From DATFVA01 sp963811905 (GTDB lineage Bacteria; Bacteroidota; Ignavibacteria; Ignavibacteriales; Ignavibacteriaceae), in assembly GCA_963811905.1 (NCBI GenBank), contig CAWETK010000018.1, positions 310,001 to 374,000 of the forward strand: a DNA stretch of 64,000 bases. Reading direction: 5' to 3'. The notes beneath the pieces are model-generated. The model ran no database searches. It was not told the origin of the DNA and worked only from the letters and a program-made list of their open reading frames with translations. Of this stretch, positions 1-9,065 are shown piece after piece (within the stretch, counting starts at the first letter, position 1; each line of letters opens with the position of its first letter). Both the position numbers and the translations under genes were made by a program.

Positions 1-774
1 GGGGGGATCGATGCATTAATCGTACTCGGCACGACGGGAGAATCTCCGGTCATCAATGACGATGAAAGAAAACGTATAATCAGCACAGTTCAGGAAGAGG
101 TCAACGGAAAGATCCCGATAATAGTGGGAACAGGAACTAACAATACAACTCATGTAGTCGAACTCAACAAGATGGCTGAGGAACTTTCTGTTGACGGTCT
201 GCTTATAGTTAACCCTTATTATAATAAGGGAACTCAGCAAAGTTTGATTGAACATTACGGGTATATAGCAGAGCGAACCACTCTGCCGATCATCTTATAT
301 AATGTACCTTCGCGGACCGGGATGAATATCCTGCCCGATACGGCAATCCGTATCTTCCAAAACTGTAAAAATGTGGTTGGGATCAAAGAGGCAAGCGGGA
401 ATATATCCCAGATAGCAGAACTGATTGCATCAAAGCCGGATGCATTCCAGGTCTTTTCCGGTAATGATGACCAGACGCTTCCGATTATTGCACTGGGGGG
501 TGTGGGTGTCATCTCCGTATTTTCAAATCCCTACCCACACCTCATGAAAAAACTTACTAATGCCCTACTCGAAACAGATTACGTTAAAGCACAGATGCTC
601 AATAATTCCTTTAATGATATGATGAATAAGCTTTTTGTTGAAGCCAGTCCTGCGCCTGTTAAATACGTTATGAATAAACTCGGTTATTGCAGCAACGTAC
701 TCCGTTTACCTCTGAGCAAATTGACGGAGAAGAATATGCCCGTGCTGGATGAAGCAATGAAGAAACTGGATTAA
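1..774 (+). CDS. dapA: 4-hydroxy-tetrahydrodipicolinate synthase, 5' truncated by window edge
   Basis: DapA condenses pyruvate with aspartate semialdehyde, the first committed step to diaminopimelate and lysine, in the cytoplasm. Reading frame 1 is open from the first base, so the start lies outside the window. Counting from the window edge, the GTTGES substrate-loop motif is at residues 10-15, YNVPSRTG follows at about 100-107, and GIKEASG carries the Schiff-base lysine at about 129. In E. coli that lysine is residue 161, so about 30 residues are missing upstream. The first start-type codon inside the window is a GTG at 124, but it falls after GTTGES and cannot be the real start. dapB follows after 5 bases, which indicates an operon with dapB, dapH and lysC. 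Confidence 0.95.
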   Translation, partial: GGIDALIVLGTTGESPVINDDERKRIISTVQEEVNGKIPIIVGTGTNNTTHVVELNKMAEELSVDGLLIVNPYYNKGTQQSLIEHYGYIAERTTLPIILYNVPSRTGMNILPDTAIRIFQNCKNVVGIKEASGNISQIAELIASKPDAFQVFSGNDDQTLPIIALGGVGVISVFSNPYPHLMKKLTNALLETDYVKAQMLNNSFNDMMNKLFVEASPAPVKYVMNKLGYCSNVLRLPLSKLTEKNMPVLDEAMKKLD

Positions 775-779
775 CAACT

Positions 780-1454
780 ATGCAGAAAAATATAGAATAC
801 GGAATAGTCGGCTACAAAGGACGACTGGGAAGGGAGGTAAACAATTTATTTTCTGAAAATGGACACCAACTTGTTTTCAGTTCCGATGTAGACGGAGAGA
901 ATGAAACAGATAAACCTCAGGTACTAATAGACTGTTCTTTACCCGATGCATTTGAAAATAATATCAAATTAGTTAAGAGATTTAATTGTCCATTAATAGT
1001 TGCCGTTACAGGATTAAGTGAAAGCAGGTTAAGTGAACTGAAACAATTATCAGAGTCGGTTCCTGTAGTACAGAGTTTTAACTTTTCAATTGGTATACAG
1101 GTATTGCTCAACCTGACAGAAAGAGCATCATCACTGCTTAAAGACTGGGATGTAGAGATTACGGAAACGCATCACCGGATGAAAAAAGATAAACCATCTG
1201 GTACAGCCAAAATGATTAAAAATGTATTCACGGATAAAGATGTGAATATTTCATCATTACGTCTGGGCGGAGTTCCAGGTGACCACTCTGTTGAATTCGG
1301 AGGAATGGGAGAGACACTTAAGATTACCCATCATGCTATATCAAGAAGAACTTTTGCGGAAGGCATACTTAAGTCGGCCGTATTTATTCTAAACAAAGAG
1401 AATGGTTTTTACAGTTTTACTGATGTAGTGTTCAGTAAAGAGAACCGGGCCTAA
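780..1454 (+). CDS. dapB: 4-hydroxy-tetrahydrodipicolinate reductase
   Basis: DapB reduces the DapA product to tetrahydrodipicolinate with NAD(P)H. The protein has 224 residues, shorter than the usual 240-270. The N-terminal Rossmann loop reads GYKGRLG (residues 11-17), a variant of the family GxxGRMG. The catalytic region ETHHRMKKDKPSGTA (about 129-143) keeps the HH pair, the K138 lysine and the SGTA substrate loop. ATG at 780 lies 5 bases after the dapA stop, and dapH follows 17 bases downstream. The short length probably reflects trimmed loops rather than truncation, since both ends carry expected motifs. Confidence 0.93.
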   Translation: MQKNIEYGIVGYKGRLGREVNNLFSENGHQLVFSSDVDGENETDKPQVLIDCSLPDAFENNIKLVKRFNCPLIVAVTGLSESRLSELKQLSESVPVVQSFNFSIGIQVLLNLTERASSLLKDWDVEITETHHRMKKDKPSGTAKMIKNVFTDKDVNISSLRLGGVPGDHSVEFGGMGETLKITHHAISRRTFAEGILKSAVFILNKENGFYSFTDVVFSKENRA

Positions 1455-1471
1455 AAATACAGAGGTTAAAA

Positions 1472-2170
1472 TTGGATTCATATGAAGTAATAAATTATAT
1501 CTCAAACGCTCAGAAGAAAACGCCCGCAAAGATTTATCTGCAGGGTGACCTTGATGCAGTCAATTTTGGTGAGATGGATTTTTATGGCGGTGGAAAATCA
1601 GGGATTTTATTTTGTGAATACAAAGAATTCAATGATTTCTATGAAAAAAACAAGCAGCATATTACTAAGTACAGGATAGAAACAGACAGACGAAATTCTG
1701 CTATTCCGCTTGCCGACCTGACCAAATACAACTGCAGAATAGAACCGGGAGCTTTAATAAGGGACCTTGTTGAAATAGGCGATAACTGTGTAATAATGAT
1801 GGGTGCCGTTTTAAATATCGGTGCAGTTATCGGAAAAAAAACAATGATAGATATGAATGTGGTTGTAGGAGGCAGGGCGATCGTAGGAGACAATTGCCAC
1901 ATCGGTGCGGGAACCGTTCTAGCAGGAGTGATCGAGCCACCGAGTGCCGATCCTGTAGTAATTGAAGATGACGTATTAATCGGAGCAAATGCAGTAGTTC
2001 TGGAAGGAGTCAGGGTTGGGAAAGGTGCTGTTGTTGCCGCGGGTTCCGTCGTTGTTAAAGATGTTGAACCTCTGACAGTAGTTGCCGGGGTGCCTGCAAG
2101 AGTAATTAAAAAGGTGGATGATAAAACCAAAAGCAAAACTCAGCTTATGGAAACTTTAAGGAATCTTTAA
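1472..2170 (+). CDS. dapH: Tetrahydrodipicolinate N-acetyltransferase (DapH type)
   Basis: This enzyme N-acetylates tetrahydrodipicolinate using acetyl-CoA, the defining step of the acetylase branch of DAP synthesis. The 232-residue protein resembles B. subtilis DapH along its length: an N-terminal helix with KKTPAKIYLQG, then ENDRRNSAIP-like and RIEPGALIRD segments, then left-handed beta-helix hexapeptide repeats (GAVIGKKTMIDMNVVVGG, IGAGTVLAGVIEPPS). DapD succinyltransferases have a different N-terminal architecture, so DapH is preferred. The start is TTG at 1472, with an AGAGGT Shine-Dalgarno-like sequence at 1461-1466. The stop codon overlaps the lysC start by one base (TAATG), suggesting translational coupling. 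Confidence 0.93.
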   Translation: MDSYEVINYISNAQKKTPAKIYLQGDLDAVNFGEMDFYGGGKSGILFCEYKEFNDFYEKNKQHITKYRIETDRRNSAIPLADLTKYNCRIEPGALIRDLVEIGDNCVIMMGAVLNIGAVIGKKTMIDMNVVVGGRAIVGDNCHIGAGTVLAGVIEPPSADPVVIEDDVLIGANAVVLEGVRVGKGAVVAAGSVVVKDVEPLTVVAGVPARVIKKVDDKTKSKTQLMETLRNL

Positions 2171-3369
2171 TGCCAGTAATTGTCCAGAAATACGGCGGGA
2201 GCAGCGTAGCAGACGTTGATAAGATAAAAAAGATAGCCTCACTGATTGCTGCGGTAAAAAGGGAAGGAAATGATGTGGTTGCTGTTGTTTCCGCTATGGG
2301 AAAAACTACCAATCAATTAATCGAAATGGCTAAGTCATTATCCTCCGACCCTGAAAAAAGAGAGCTCGATATGCTTCTCAGTACAGGTGAACGAATTACT
2401 ATGGCCCTGTTGTGTATCGCTTTAAATGATCTTGGTATCAAGGCTATTTCGCTGACAGGTTCGCAGTCGGGTGTGATAACAAATGACCGCTATAATGATG
2501 CAAGGGTGATAGAAGTACGGCCCTTCCGGGTCCAGGACGAATTAGCAAAAGGCCAGGTTGTTGTTATCGGCGGTTTCCAGGGAGTAAGCTACAAGCGGGA
2601 TATTACAACGCTGGGACGCGGCGGCTCGGATACCTCTGCTGTAGCAATGGCAGCCGCACTGAACGCCGAACGTTGTGAAATTTATTCTGATGTTGACGGT
2701 GTTTATACAGCAGACCCGAACCTTATAAAAGACGCAAAACATCTGCCGGAGATGTCATTCCAGCAGCTCCAGGAAATGTCTGAAGCAGGTGCGAAGGTAT
2801 TAAATGCTCAGGCGGTGCAGTTTGCAAAAGAATCTAAAATTGCAATTTATGCAAGGAGTACTTTCAACCCGGGAAGAGAGACCATCACAAGGGAAGCACA
2901 GCCATTGGAAAAAACTTCGGTGATTGCTGTGGTGCACGAGACCGAGGTAATAAGAATCATTTACAATGGTAAGGATATTAAGCAGCTGTTAGATTTTCTG
3001 GAGAAGAAAAACATTTATGTTAAAGAATTTAATTATGTCCGGGAGTACAGAGAAGATGCTTCCAGAGTATCATTCGTAATTTCCAGGAAGAATATTCATT
3101 CCTGGAATAAGACAGAAAAAGAATTCGATGAAATATTTAAAGATAAAATTTCAATAGATGATTCTGCCGGAGCTGTATCGCTTATCGGCGAGGGGTTCAG
3201 CAGGAACAATAAAATCATTAACGAAACCTTTGCCGTGCTTATGCAAAATGGAATTCAACCCAGCGGTCTGACAACAACTTCCTTCAGATTATCTTTATTG
3301 GTCAGAAAAGAAAATGTTGAATCTGCTGTAGCTATACTACATAAATACTGGATTGAAGAAGCAAGGTAA
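2170..3369 (+). CDS. lysC: Aspartate kinase, monofunctional
   Basis: Aspartate kinase phosphorylates aspartate at the entry of the lysine, threonine and methionine family. The N-terminal amino-acid-kinase domain begins with VQKYGGSSV (about residues 5-13), includes the STGERIT segment and the glycine-rich TTLGRGGSDT motif (about 145-155). The last 130 residues match paired ACT regulatory domains, for example IGEGFSRNNK near 337. Length (399) is normal for a monofunctional enzyme without a homoserine dehydrogenase domain. It is the last gene of the tight dapA-dapB-dapH-lysC group. The gene placement suggests feedback control by lysine, which is family knowledge and not visible here. Confidence 0.94.
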   Translation: MPVIVQKYGGSSVADVDKIKKIASLIAAVKREGNDVVAVVSAMGKTTNQLIEMAKSLSSDPEKRELDMLLSTGERITMALLCIALNDLGIKAISLTGSQSGVITNDRYNDARVIEVRPFRVQDELAKGQVVVIGGFQGVSYKRDITTLGRGGSDTSAVAMAAALNAERCEIYSDVDGVYTADPNLIKDAKHLPEMSFQQLQEMSEAGAKVLNAQAVQFAKESKIAIYARSTFNPGRETITREAQPLEKTSVIAVVHETEVIRIIYNGKDIKQLLDFLEKKNIYVKEFNYVREYREDASRVSFVISRKNIHSWNKTEKEFDEIFKDKISIDDSAGAVSLIGEGFSRNNKIINETFAVLMQNGIQPSGLTTTSFRLSLLVRKENVESAVAILHKYWIEEAR

Positions 3370-3472
3370 TCACATCCACAAATTATTTTACTGTAATATC
3401 ATTAATTTTAAACTTCATAAAAGTTTACAATGTTAAGCTAAAACAGTGTTGAAAGGTTTAAATTTCTAAATC

Positions 3473-5923
3473 ATGAATAAAATATATAGTGTATTACTGC
3501 TATTTTTATTTTTATCAGTCTGCCTGATAAACCTTCAGGCTCAAGACAGACAAAGAGGGTTCGGGCAGAATCCCGGAGGGGGAGTTGTATCAGGTGCTGT
3601 AATCGATTCAGCATCAAAGACTCCAATAGAATATGCAAATATTGTTGTCCTTTCAATAAAAGATACAAGTGTTGTTACAGGAACAGTCACCGATTCAAAA
3701 GGGAATTTTACAATTCAAAAAGTTCCTTTCGGAAAGTACTTCCTCGATATCAGGTTCATTGGATTCAAAGATCAGCGTCATAGTATAACAATCAGTCCTC
3801 AAAAACAGCATATAGAAATAGGAGTAATAAAGCTCAGCCCGGGAGCAGTCAACCTTGAAAATGTCGTTGTACACGGAGCCAGGAACCCGGTTACTTACCA
3901 GATTGATAAAAAGGTAATAGATGTCAGCCAGATGGAGACTACCATTTCCGGCAATGCAGCAGAGGTTCTCGAAAATGTTCCCTCGGTAACCGTCGATATC
4001 GAAGGGAATGTAAGTCTGAGAGGAAGCACAAATTTTACCGTTCTAATTGATGGCAAACCATCTGTAATGGATGCCCAGGATATCCTCCAGCAGATACCGG
4101 CAACCTCAATTCAATCAATAGAAATCATTACAAATCCTTCAGCCAAATATGATCCTGAAGGAACCGCAGGTATTATCAATATAATAATGAAAAAAAGGCA
4201 GAACCTTGGTCTGAGCGGTGTGGTTAATGCTAACGCAGGTTTTCATGATAAATACGGCGGCGATTTCCTATTTGAATATAAAACCCCATCAGTAAATTAT
4301 AATTTCGGACTCGATTACAACCGGAGGATTTTCCCTGGTACAAGGAAACAGGAAAATATATACAGGCTTCCTTCTAATTCTACTTATTTAAATTATGACG
4401 GTACTATGGAGTGGGGAAGGATATCATATGGTTTAAGGGGCGGAATGGATTTTAGTTTAAGTGAAAATGACCTGCTAAGTATAGGCGGAAGATTCGGACA
4501 CGGTGAACATCAGAGAAATTCGAATTTAACCTATTCTCAATGGTCTGATAATTTTCCACAGAAGGAAACATACCTGAGTCTGATCGACAGTAAAAGACAG
4601 GGACAATACTTCGCTCTGAATTCGAATTATCAGCATAAATTTGAAAATGAGGGACACCAGGTATCGGGAGAATTTTTCTATAGCCATCATAATTCCGATG
4701 AAAGCTCCCTCACAACTCAGGTAAATTCCGGGCTTCCGACTGACGGAACGAAAGCCACAGAATCAGGTCCGGAGAATGAATACCGCGGCAAACTTGACTA
4801 TGTGATTCCCCTGGGAGAAAAAAATAAAATTGAGGCAGGGTACCAGGGTGAGGCCGAACTGTCAACTGATATTAATGGACTATATACCTTTGATTCAAGC
4901 TCAACAAGTTTTACTTTCCAGCCTCAATTCAGCAACTCCATAGATTACAACAGAACCGAACAGGCATTTTATTCGCTTTACTCTGATGAATGGGACAACC
5001 TTGGGATTCAGGGAGGTTTACGTACGGAGTATACCTACCAGACGACAAATGTGAAAGATAAAAATGAATATTTCAAAATAGACAGGTGGGATTTATTCCC
5101 GACGCTCCATAGTTCATATAAATTCGGCGGAGGCTCACAACTGATGGCCAGCTATACCAGGAGAATCGACAGACCCCACGGATGGTTTCTTGAGCCTTTT
5201 ATTACATGGGTTGATGCCAATAATGTGAGAAAAGGCAATCCCGCTCTCGAGCCTGAATTTATAGATTCATATGATGCTGGTATTCAAACATTCGTCGGTA
5301 AAGTAAATTTTTCAACGGACTTTTATTACAGGATTACACAGAATAAAATTGAACATATCAGCTCGGTATATTCGGATGCGGAGAATGTCACTCTTACTAC
5401 ATTCGAAAATATAGGAAAGGATTATTCCCTCGGTACGGAATTTATGCTGATATATGACCCTGTTGAATTCTGGGATATGAACCTTATGGGAAATTTGTAT
5501 GACTATCGGGTGAGGGGAGTGCTTTACAATGAATCTTTTGACAGGCAGAGCTTTAACTGGAATTTAAGGATGAATAATGTATTCAGTATTTCTAAGTCCA
5601 CCTCATTCCAGTTAAACGGAAGGTATAATAGTCCCACTGTTTCCTCCCAGGGAAAGGAAGAAGGGTTCTTCTCAGCTGATGTGGCTGTAAAACAGGAATT
5701 TATGGACAAGAAATTATCCCTTACTTTACAGGTACGGGACCTCCTGGGTACTGCAAAACATGAATTTACTTCCACCACTCCCGACCTCTACTCATACCAG
5801 TATTTTAACAGAGAATCGCCTGTTATTATGCTTAATATTAAATTTAATTTCAATAATTATAAACAACAGGACAGGAATGATCAGCCCGATAACGGGATGG
5901 ACCAAGGACCTGAAGAATTTTAG
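3473..5923 (+). CDS. TonB-dependent receptor-like outer membrane beta-barrel protein
   Basis: This is an 816-residue outer-membrane protein. Residues 1-23 form a signal peptide ending near LQAQD. A carboxypeptidase-regulatory-like beta-sandwich follows (about 38-125, GTVTDSKGNF). A plug-like domain comes next (about 140-240), with LENVPSVTVD, VLIDGKPS and NPSAKYDPEGTAGIIN. The remainder is a beta-barrel of the OMP_b-brl_3 kind, ending in a polar tail rich in Asp, Gln and Asn rather than the usual terminal aromatic residue. Proteins of this architecture import unknown ligands across the outer membrane with TonB/ExbBD energy, and no ligand can be inferred. The upstream gap of about 100 bases is AT-rich and probably holds its promoter. 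Confidence 0.88.
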   Translation: MNKIYSVLLLFLFLSVCLINLQAQDRQRGFGQNPGGGVVSGAVIDSASKTPIEYANIVVLSIKDTSVVTGTVTDSKGNFTIQKVPFGKYFLDIRFIGFKDQRHSITISPQKQHIEIGVIKLSPGAVNLENVVVHGARNPVTYQIDKKVIDVSQMETTISGNAAEVLENVPSVTVDIEGNVSLRGSTNFTVLIDGKPSVMDAQDILQQIPATSIQSIEIITNPSAKYDPEGTAGIINIIMKKRQNLGLSGVVNANAGFHDKYGGDFLFEYKTPSVNYNFGLDYNRRIFPGTRKQENIYRLPSNSTYLNYDGTMEWGRISYGLRGGMDFSLSENDLLSIGGRFGHGEHQRNSNLTYSQWSDNFPQKETYLSLIDSKRQGQYFALNSNYQHKFENEGHQVSGEFFYSHHNSDESSLTTQVNSGLPTDGTKATESGPENEYRGKLDYVIPLGEKNKIEAGYQGEAELSTDINGLYTFDSSSTSFTFQPQFSNSIDYNRTEQAFYSLYSDEWDNLGIQGGLRTEYTYQTTNVKDKNEYFKIDRWDLFPTLHSSYKFGGGSQLMASYTRRIDRPHGWFLEPFITWVDANNVRKGNPALEPEFIDSYDAGIQTFVGKVNFSTDFYYRITQNKIEHISSVYSDAENVTLTTFENIGKDYSLGTEFMLIYDPVEFWDMNLMGNLYDYRVRGVLYNESFDRQSFNWNLRMNNVFSISKSTSFQLNGRYNSPTVSSQGKEEGFFSADVAVKQEFMDKKLSLTLQVRDLLGTAKHEFTSTTPDLYSYQYFNRESPVIMLNIKFNFNNYKQQDRNDQPDNGMDQGPEEF

Positions 5924-5964
5924 TAATTCAGGAAATAACACAGAAAAGGAACCGGGAATGTAAT

Positions 5965-7095
5965 ATGAGTATACTTACGCCAATTGAACTCAGGCATAAA
6001 CTCCATATGAATCCTGAGATTGCATACAAGGAGTTCAGAACCACGGAAACCATTATAAATTCAGTAAATGGCCTTGATGGTTCTGAGGCATTAAAGGTTC
6101 ATACTCCTTACCAAACAGGCGTATTATTCGAATATAAAGTGAACGATAGTCCCTGGATTTTATTCCGGGGTGATATTGACGCACTTCCTATAAAGGAGGC
6201 AAATGACATCGATTTTAAATCAACAAATGATTATATGCACGCCTGCGGACATGATATTCATACTTCAATAATATATGCGTTGATAGGTGATGTTTTGAAG
6301 GAGAAACCCTCCCAAAATATCCTTTTTCTTTTTCAGCCGGCTGAGGAGAGCGGCGGGGGAGCGATGAAGTTCTATGATACAGGAATTTTTAAGAAGTACA
6401 ATATAAGAAATGCATTTGCTCTGCATGTAACCGATGAGTATCCGTTAGGGACTGTTGCTTCAACGCCGGGGGTCCTATTTGCCTCTGCGCTTGAAATGGA
6501 TATTGAATTTATCGGCGAAAGTTCTCATGTCGCCTTTCCATATGAAGGAAGAAATGCTTTTAATGCTCTCAGAACTTTCCTTGATTCAGTTGATAAGATG
6601 CCGCGTAATGTAACTGAACCCTTTATATTCGGAGTTGGTAAAATTGAATCGGGATTTGTAAGAAATATTGCTCCCGGCAGAGCGAGGCTGGAAGGTTCGA
6701 TAAGGGGATTAAAAAAGGAACTTGTTCTGGATTTTGCTGACTCGCTCAGGAAAATACTTGAGGGGATAAAAACTGTAACCGGAGTAAACTACATTATTAC
6801 AAACGGTGCACATTATCCCGAAGTAATGGTAAACGAAAAGTTATACCTGGAAATGGAAAAGGTTCTGGCAGATAAATTCAGATTTATCAACTGCGGATAT
6901 AAGATGACAGGTGAAGATTTCGGATTTTTTTCCGGCAAATACCCTTCTTTTATGTTCTGGCTTGGTACTTCAGAAGGGGAACGCTACGGGCTGCACAACC
7001 CGAGGTTCCTACCTCCTGATACTACCATAGAACTCGGCAGATCAGTCTTCAAAGAAATTCTTAATAATACCATAGCGAGGCAAGCCGGTAATTAA
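5965..7095 (+). CDS. dapL: M20D metallopeptidase, probable N-acetyl-diaminopimelate deacetylase
   Basis: M20D enzymes are zinc hydrolases that remove acyl groups from amino acids. The 376-residue protein has the metal motifs RGDIDALP (about 68-75), MHACGHD (91-97, with the metal-binding Cys/His), QPAEESGGG, and a late MTGEDFGFF followed by FMFWLG and GLHNPRFLP. Those C-terminal motifs and the ALHVTDEYPLG segment match B. subtilis N-acetyl-DAP deacetylase closely from memory. With dapH 3.8 kb upstream on the same strand, it plausibly performs the deacetylation step of the acetylase pathway. A general N-acyl-amino-acid or hippurate hydrolase is the alternative. The gene converges with the TonB-lipoprotein gene. 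Confidence 0.78.
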   Translation: MSILTPIELRHKLHMNPEIAYKEFRTTETIINSVNGLDGSEALKVHTPYQTGVLFEYKVNDSPWILFRGDIDALPIKEANDIDFKSTNDYMHACGHDIHTSIIYALIGDVLKEKPSQNILFLFQPAEESGGGAMKFYDTGIFKKYNIRNAFALHVTDEYPLGTVASTPGVLFASALEMDIEFIGESSHVAFPYEGRNAFNALRTFLDSVDKMPRNVTEPFIFGVGKIESGFVRNIAPGRARLEGSIRGLKKELVLDFADSLRKILEGIKTVTGVNYIITNGAHYPEVMVNEKLYLEMEKVLADKFRFINCGYKMTGEDFGFFSGKYPSFMFWLGTSEGERYGLHNPRFLPPDTTIELGRSVFKEILNNTIARQAGN

Positions 7096-7134
7096 AAACA
7101 ACCATATTCTTGATTTTCGGTGACTTCGATACGT

Positions 7135-7162
7135 CCCGCCTAAAAATTGAAGGCGAGGCGGG
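7135..7162. repeat. Inverted repeat between convergent genes
   Basis: CCCGCCT at 7135-7141 pairs with AGGCGGG at 7156-7162 across a 14-base loop, in the 79-base gap between two convergent genes. It could act as a bidirectional transcription barrier, but there is no T-run on either side, so it is listed as a repeat rather than a terminator. Confidence 0.5.
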
Positions 7163-7174
7163 CCATCAGCCACT

Positions 7175-7870
7175 CTACGGTATCACAATCTTAACTTTTA
7201 CCGGTTTGCCGGCAATAATTCCAGGTGTGAACCTTGTTTTCCGGAGGGCAGCAACAGCCGCATCATCCAGAAGATCTCCAGCGCTCTTTATCACAGAAGC
7301 TTTGACTACCTTTCCGGTTTCATCTATGTATACCTGCAGAAATACTTTTCCTTCGGTCCCATTCTGTTTTGCCTTTTCCGGATACACTATATTTTTTGAC
7401 AGAGCCTGCATACCGCCGACTGGCTGAGGCATAGAATCCGCCACCATCTTATATTGGCTTTCATCAATACTGATCTTACCAGGTATACTCAGAGCCCATG
7501 CATATTGTGATTTAACAGCTTTATTATCGTTCTGGCCGGGTTCAAATTTCCAGCTGCTTACTTCATTTGCCACAAGATTTGAGTATTCGGGTCCCGGGGT
7601 CACTACGGGCAGTATCTTTTCGACTTTGCCGTTTTGATCAAGAAGGAACCTGTATTCCAGGCTGATTTCATCCTGTGAATTTTTAATCATTTCTCTGTGG
7701 ATATCTTCCTGCAGCTTATTCTCATCTCCATCTATCAGCCGGGGCGGCTGATCGATATTCTCTGATGTGTAATAAATTGAGTTGTAATCAGGGATAATTT
7801 CAACACCATTCTTTTTTTCGCAACCAGTAAACAACAGGATGCCAAGAAATAATAATACCAGGTATTTCAT
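7175..7870 (-). CDS. TonB C-terminal domain lipoprotein
   Basis: The 231-residue protein begins with a lipoprotein signal (MKYLVLLFLGILLFTGCEK; lipobox FTGC, Cys17). The C-terminal part (about 150-231) is a TonB_C-like domain: VYPEKAKQNGTEGKV, YIDETGKVVKASVIKS, DDAAVAALRKTRFTPG. Residues about 65-130 look like a second, degenerate copy (LDQNGKVEKI, EVSSWKFEPG). It lacks the N-terminal transmembrane anchor and proline-rich spacer of a classical TonB, so it is probably a lipid-anchored periplasmic protein rather than the energy transducer itself. It lies 9 bases after the anti-sigma gene and is the last gene of the sigma/anti-sigma operon. Confidence 0.85.
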   Translation of the reverse strand: MKYLVLLFLGILLFTGCEKKNGVEIIPDYNSIYYTSENIDQPPRLIDGDENKLQEDIHREMIKNSQDEISLEYRFLLDQNGKVEKILPVVTPGPEYSNLVANEVSSWKFEPGQNDNKAVKSQYAWALSIPGKISIDESQYKMVADSMPQPVGGMQALSKNIVYPEKAKQNGTEGKVFLQVYIDETGKVVKASVIKSAGDLLDDAAVAALRKTRFTPGIIAGKPVKVKIVIP

Positions 7871-7879
7871 TTTAGTACC

Positions 7880-8338
7880 TCATATGTTAGATTTTACAAT
7901 AATTTCATTTGAAAACTGAGCATGAACCTCTGCAGCAGGATAGCTGTAGTACAATGCTTCGATCATAGAATTCTGCTTCTGCACCTGATTCAGCGCAGAT
8001 TTGATTTCATCCCTGTAGTCAGAAATCCGGGTTAAAAGCAACAAGGAAATAATTATTAGAATTATGGATATCCCTGCAGAAATATATCCTGTAAGCCCGG
8101 CGATATGGTGAACCCGGGGAGTAAACTTTCTGCTAATCCTGTTAAGGATATTTCTTTCAAGCTTTGAAGGGAATTCAACCGCGGACAGATGCATCTGATT
8201 ATTTACAAGGTTCAGTTTTCTCAGGTAATCCCGCGCCTCAGGATTTACAGCCAGATGCTCAAATAATTTATCTTCATCATTCCGGTCGAGCTCACCATCG
8301 ACATAAGAATCAATCATTAAATATATTTCACTATCCAT
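7880..8338 (-). CDS. Putative membrane-bound anti-sigma factor
   Basis: The protein is about 152 residues from the ATG at 8338. The cytoplasmic N-terminus (SYVDGELDRNDEDKLFEHL) resembles anti-sigma domains that hold an ECF sigma factor. No HxxxCxxC zinc motif is present. One hydrophobic segment (ISAGISIILIIISLLLL) follows, then a periplasmic tail. A TTG at 8353 overlaps the sigma stop codon and would add 5 residues; I prefer the ATG because it is preceded by a purine-rich stretch. Position directly downstream of the ECF sigma gene supports the call. The function is inferred from architecture and context, not from strong sequence identity. Confidence 0.7.
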   Translation of the reverse strand: MDSEIYLMIDSYVDGELDRNDEDKLFEHLAVNPEARDYLRKLNLVNNQMHLSAVEFPSKLERNILNRISRKFTPRVHHIAGLTGYISAGISIILIIISLLLLTRISDYRDEIKSALNQVQKQNSMIEALYYSYPAAEVHAQFSNEIIVKSNI

Positions 8339-8349
8339 AAACTTCACTT

Positions 8350-8865
8350 TCAATTTAAAAGTTTGGAAATTCTGTCTATCATTTTTTTTCGTACCTTGTG
8401 CAGCCTGCTTTTCACAAGCTCAATATCAATATCCATCATCTGTGCGATTTCTTTATAAGTGAAACCTCCGTATTCCTTCAGAAGAAAGACTTCCTTCTGT
8501 TCGGCAGGTATAAATATCAGTTGTCCATTTATATGATTCCTGATATCTTCTATTTCCAGGTCATATTCCAGTGATTCCTCTGAAGTCAGTTCAACTTTAT
8601 CAATATCTGACGGATTATATTTATCAACATGGATCTTTTTCTTCCTGTAATACTGATAGATCTCATTCCTTGCAGTTGTAAACAGCCAGACTTCGGCAAC
8701 CTGGACTGTTTTAAGATTTTCAATTGATTCAAAAAACTTCATATAGACATCCTGGATTATGTCTTCGGTCATAAGCCTGTCGTATGTCATCTTCAGAATG
8801 AAATTGAAAAGTTTTTTCCTGGTTCTTTGAAAAATATTCAGAAAATAATCAGTTTTTTGATCCAA
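8350..8865 (-). CDS. RNA polymerase ECF-type sigma factor
   Basis: The 171-residue protein has the sigma-70 region 2 signature (EDIIQDVYMKFFESI, about residues 34-48, then EVWLFTTARNEIYQYYR) and region 4 with a helix-turn-helix (YKEIAQMMDIDIELVKSR, then LHKVRKKM). There is no extra domain, as expected for the ECF group. The start is TTG at 8865, supported by an AGAGAGGA ribosome-binding site just upstream. It begins a three-gene operon with the anti-sigma factor and the TonB-domain lipoprotein, so it probably directs a response to an envelope signal relayed by the membrane anti-sigma factor. The regulon cannot be read from this window. Confidence 0.9.
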   Translation of the reverse strand: MDQKTDYFLNIFQRTRKKLFNFILKMTYDRLMTEDIIQDVYMKFFESIENLKTVQVAEVWLFTTARNEIYQYYRKKKIHVDKYNPSDIDKVELTSEESLEYDLEIEDIRNHINGQLIFIPAEQKEVFLLKEYGGFTYKEIAQMMDIDIELVKSRLHKVRKKMIDRISKLLN

Positions 8866-9065
8866 TTTTTATCCTCTCTAAAGGTAAAGATGCTTTAAAG
8901 GGTAAAATGTTTCCGCAATTATAAACTTTTATTTATTTCTTCTAAAGTGGAGTGAAGTTTAATTTGATATGAGCGGGGAAGGGCCAAGAATTTGGAAAGA
9001 ACTTCATAAACCCCGCCGAAGCGTCGGGGCAGGTGAAGTTGCTACGTGATGTTTGGAAAGGGGTT

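Noticed and set aside
1639..2136. Long minus-strand open frame opposite dapH
   Set aside because: It is low in complexity (Thr/Pro/Ile repeats) and is the shadow of the hexapeptide-repeat coding sequence of dapH.
1472..2170. DapD (succinyltransferase)
   Set aside because: The length, N-terminal sequence and RIEPGALIRD region match DapH-type acetyltransferases.
7110..7427. Plus-strand open frame over the TonB lipoprotein end
   Set aside because: It is antisense to a well-supported lipoprotein gene and shows no family motif or ribosome-binding site.
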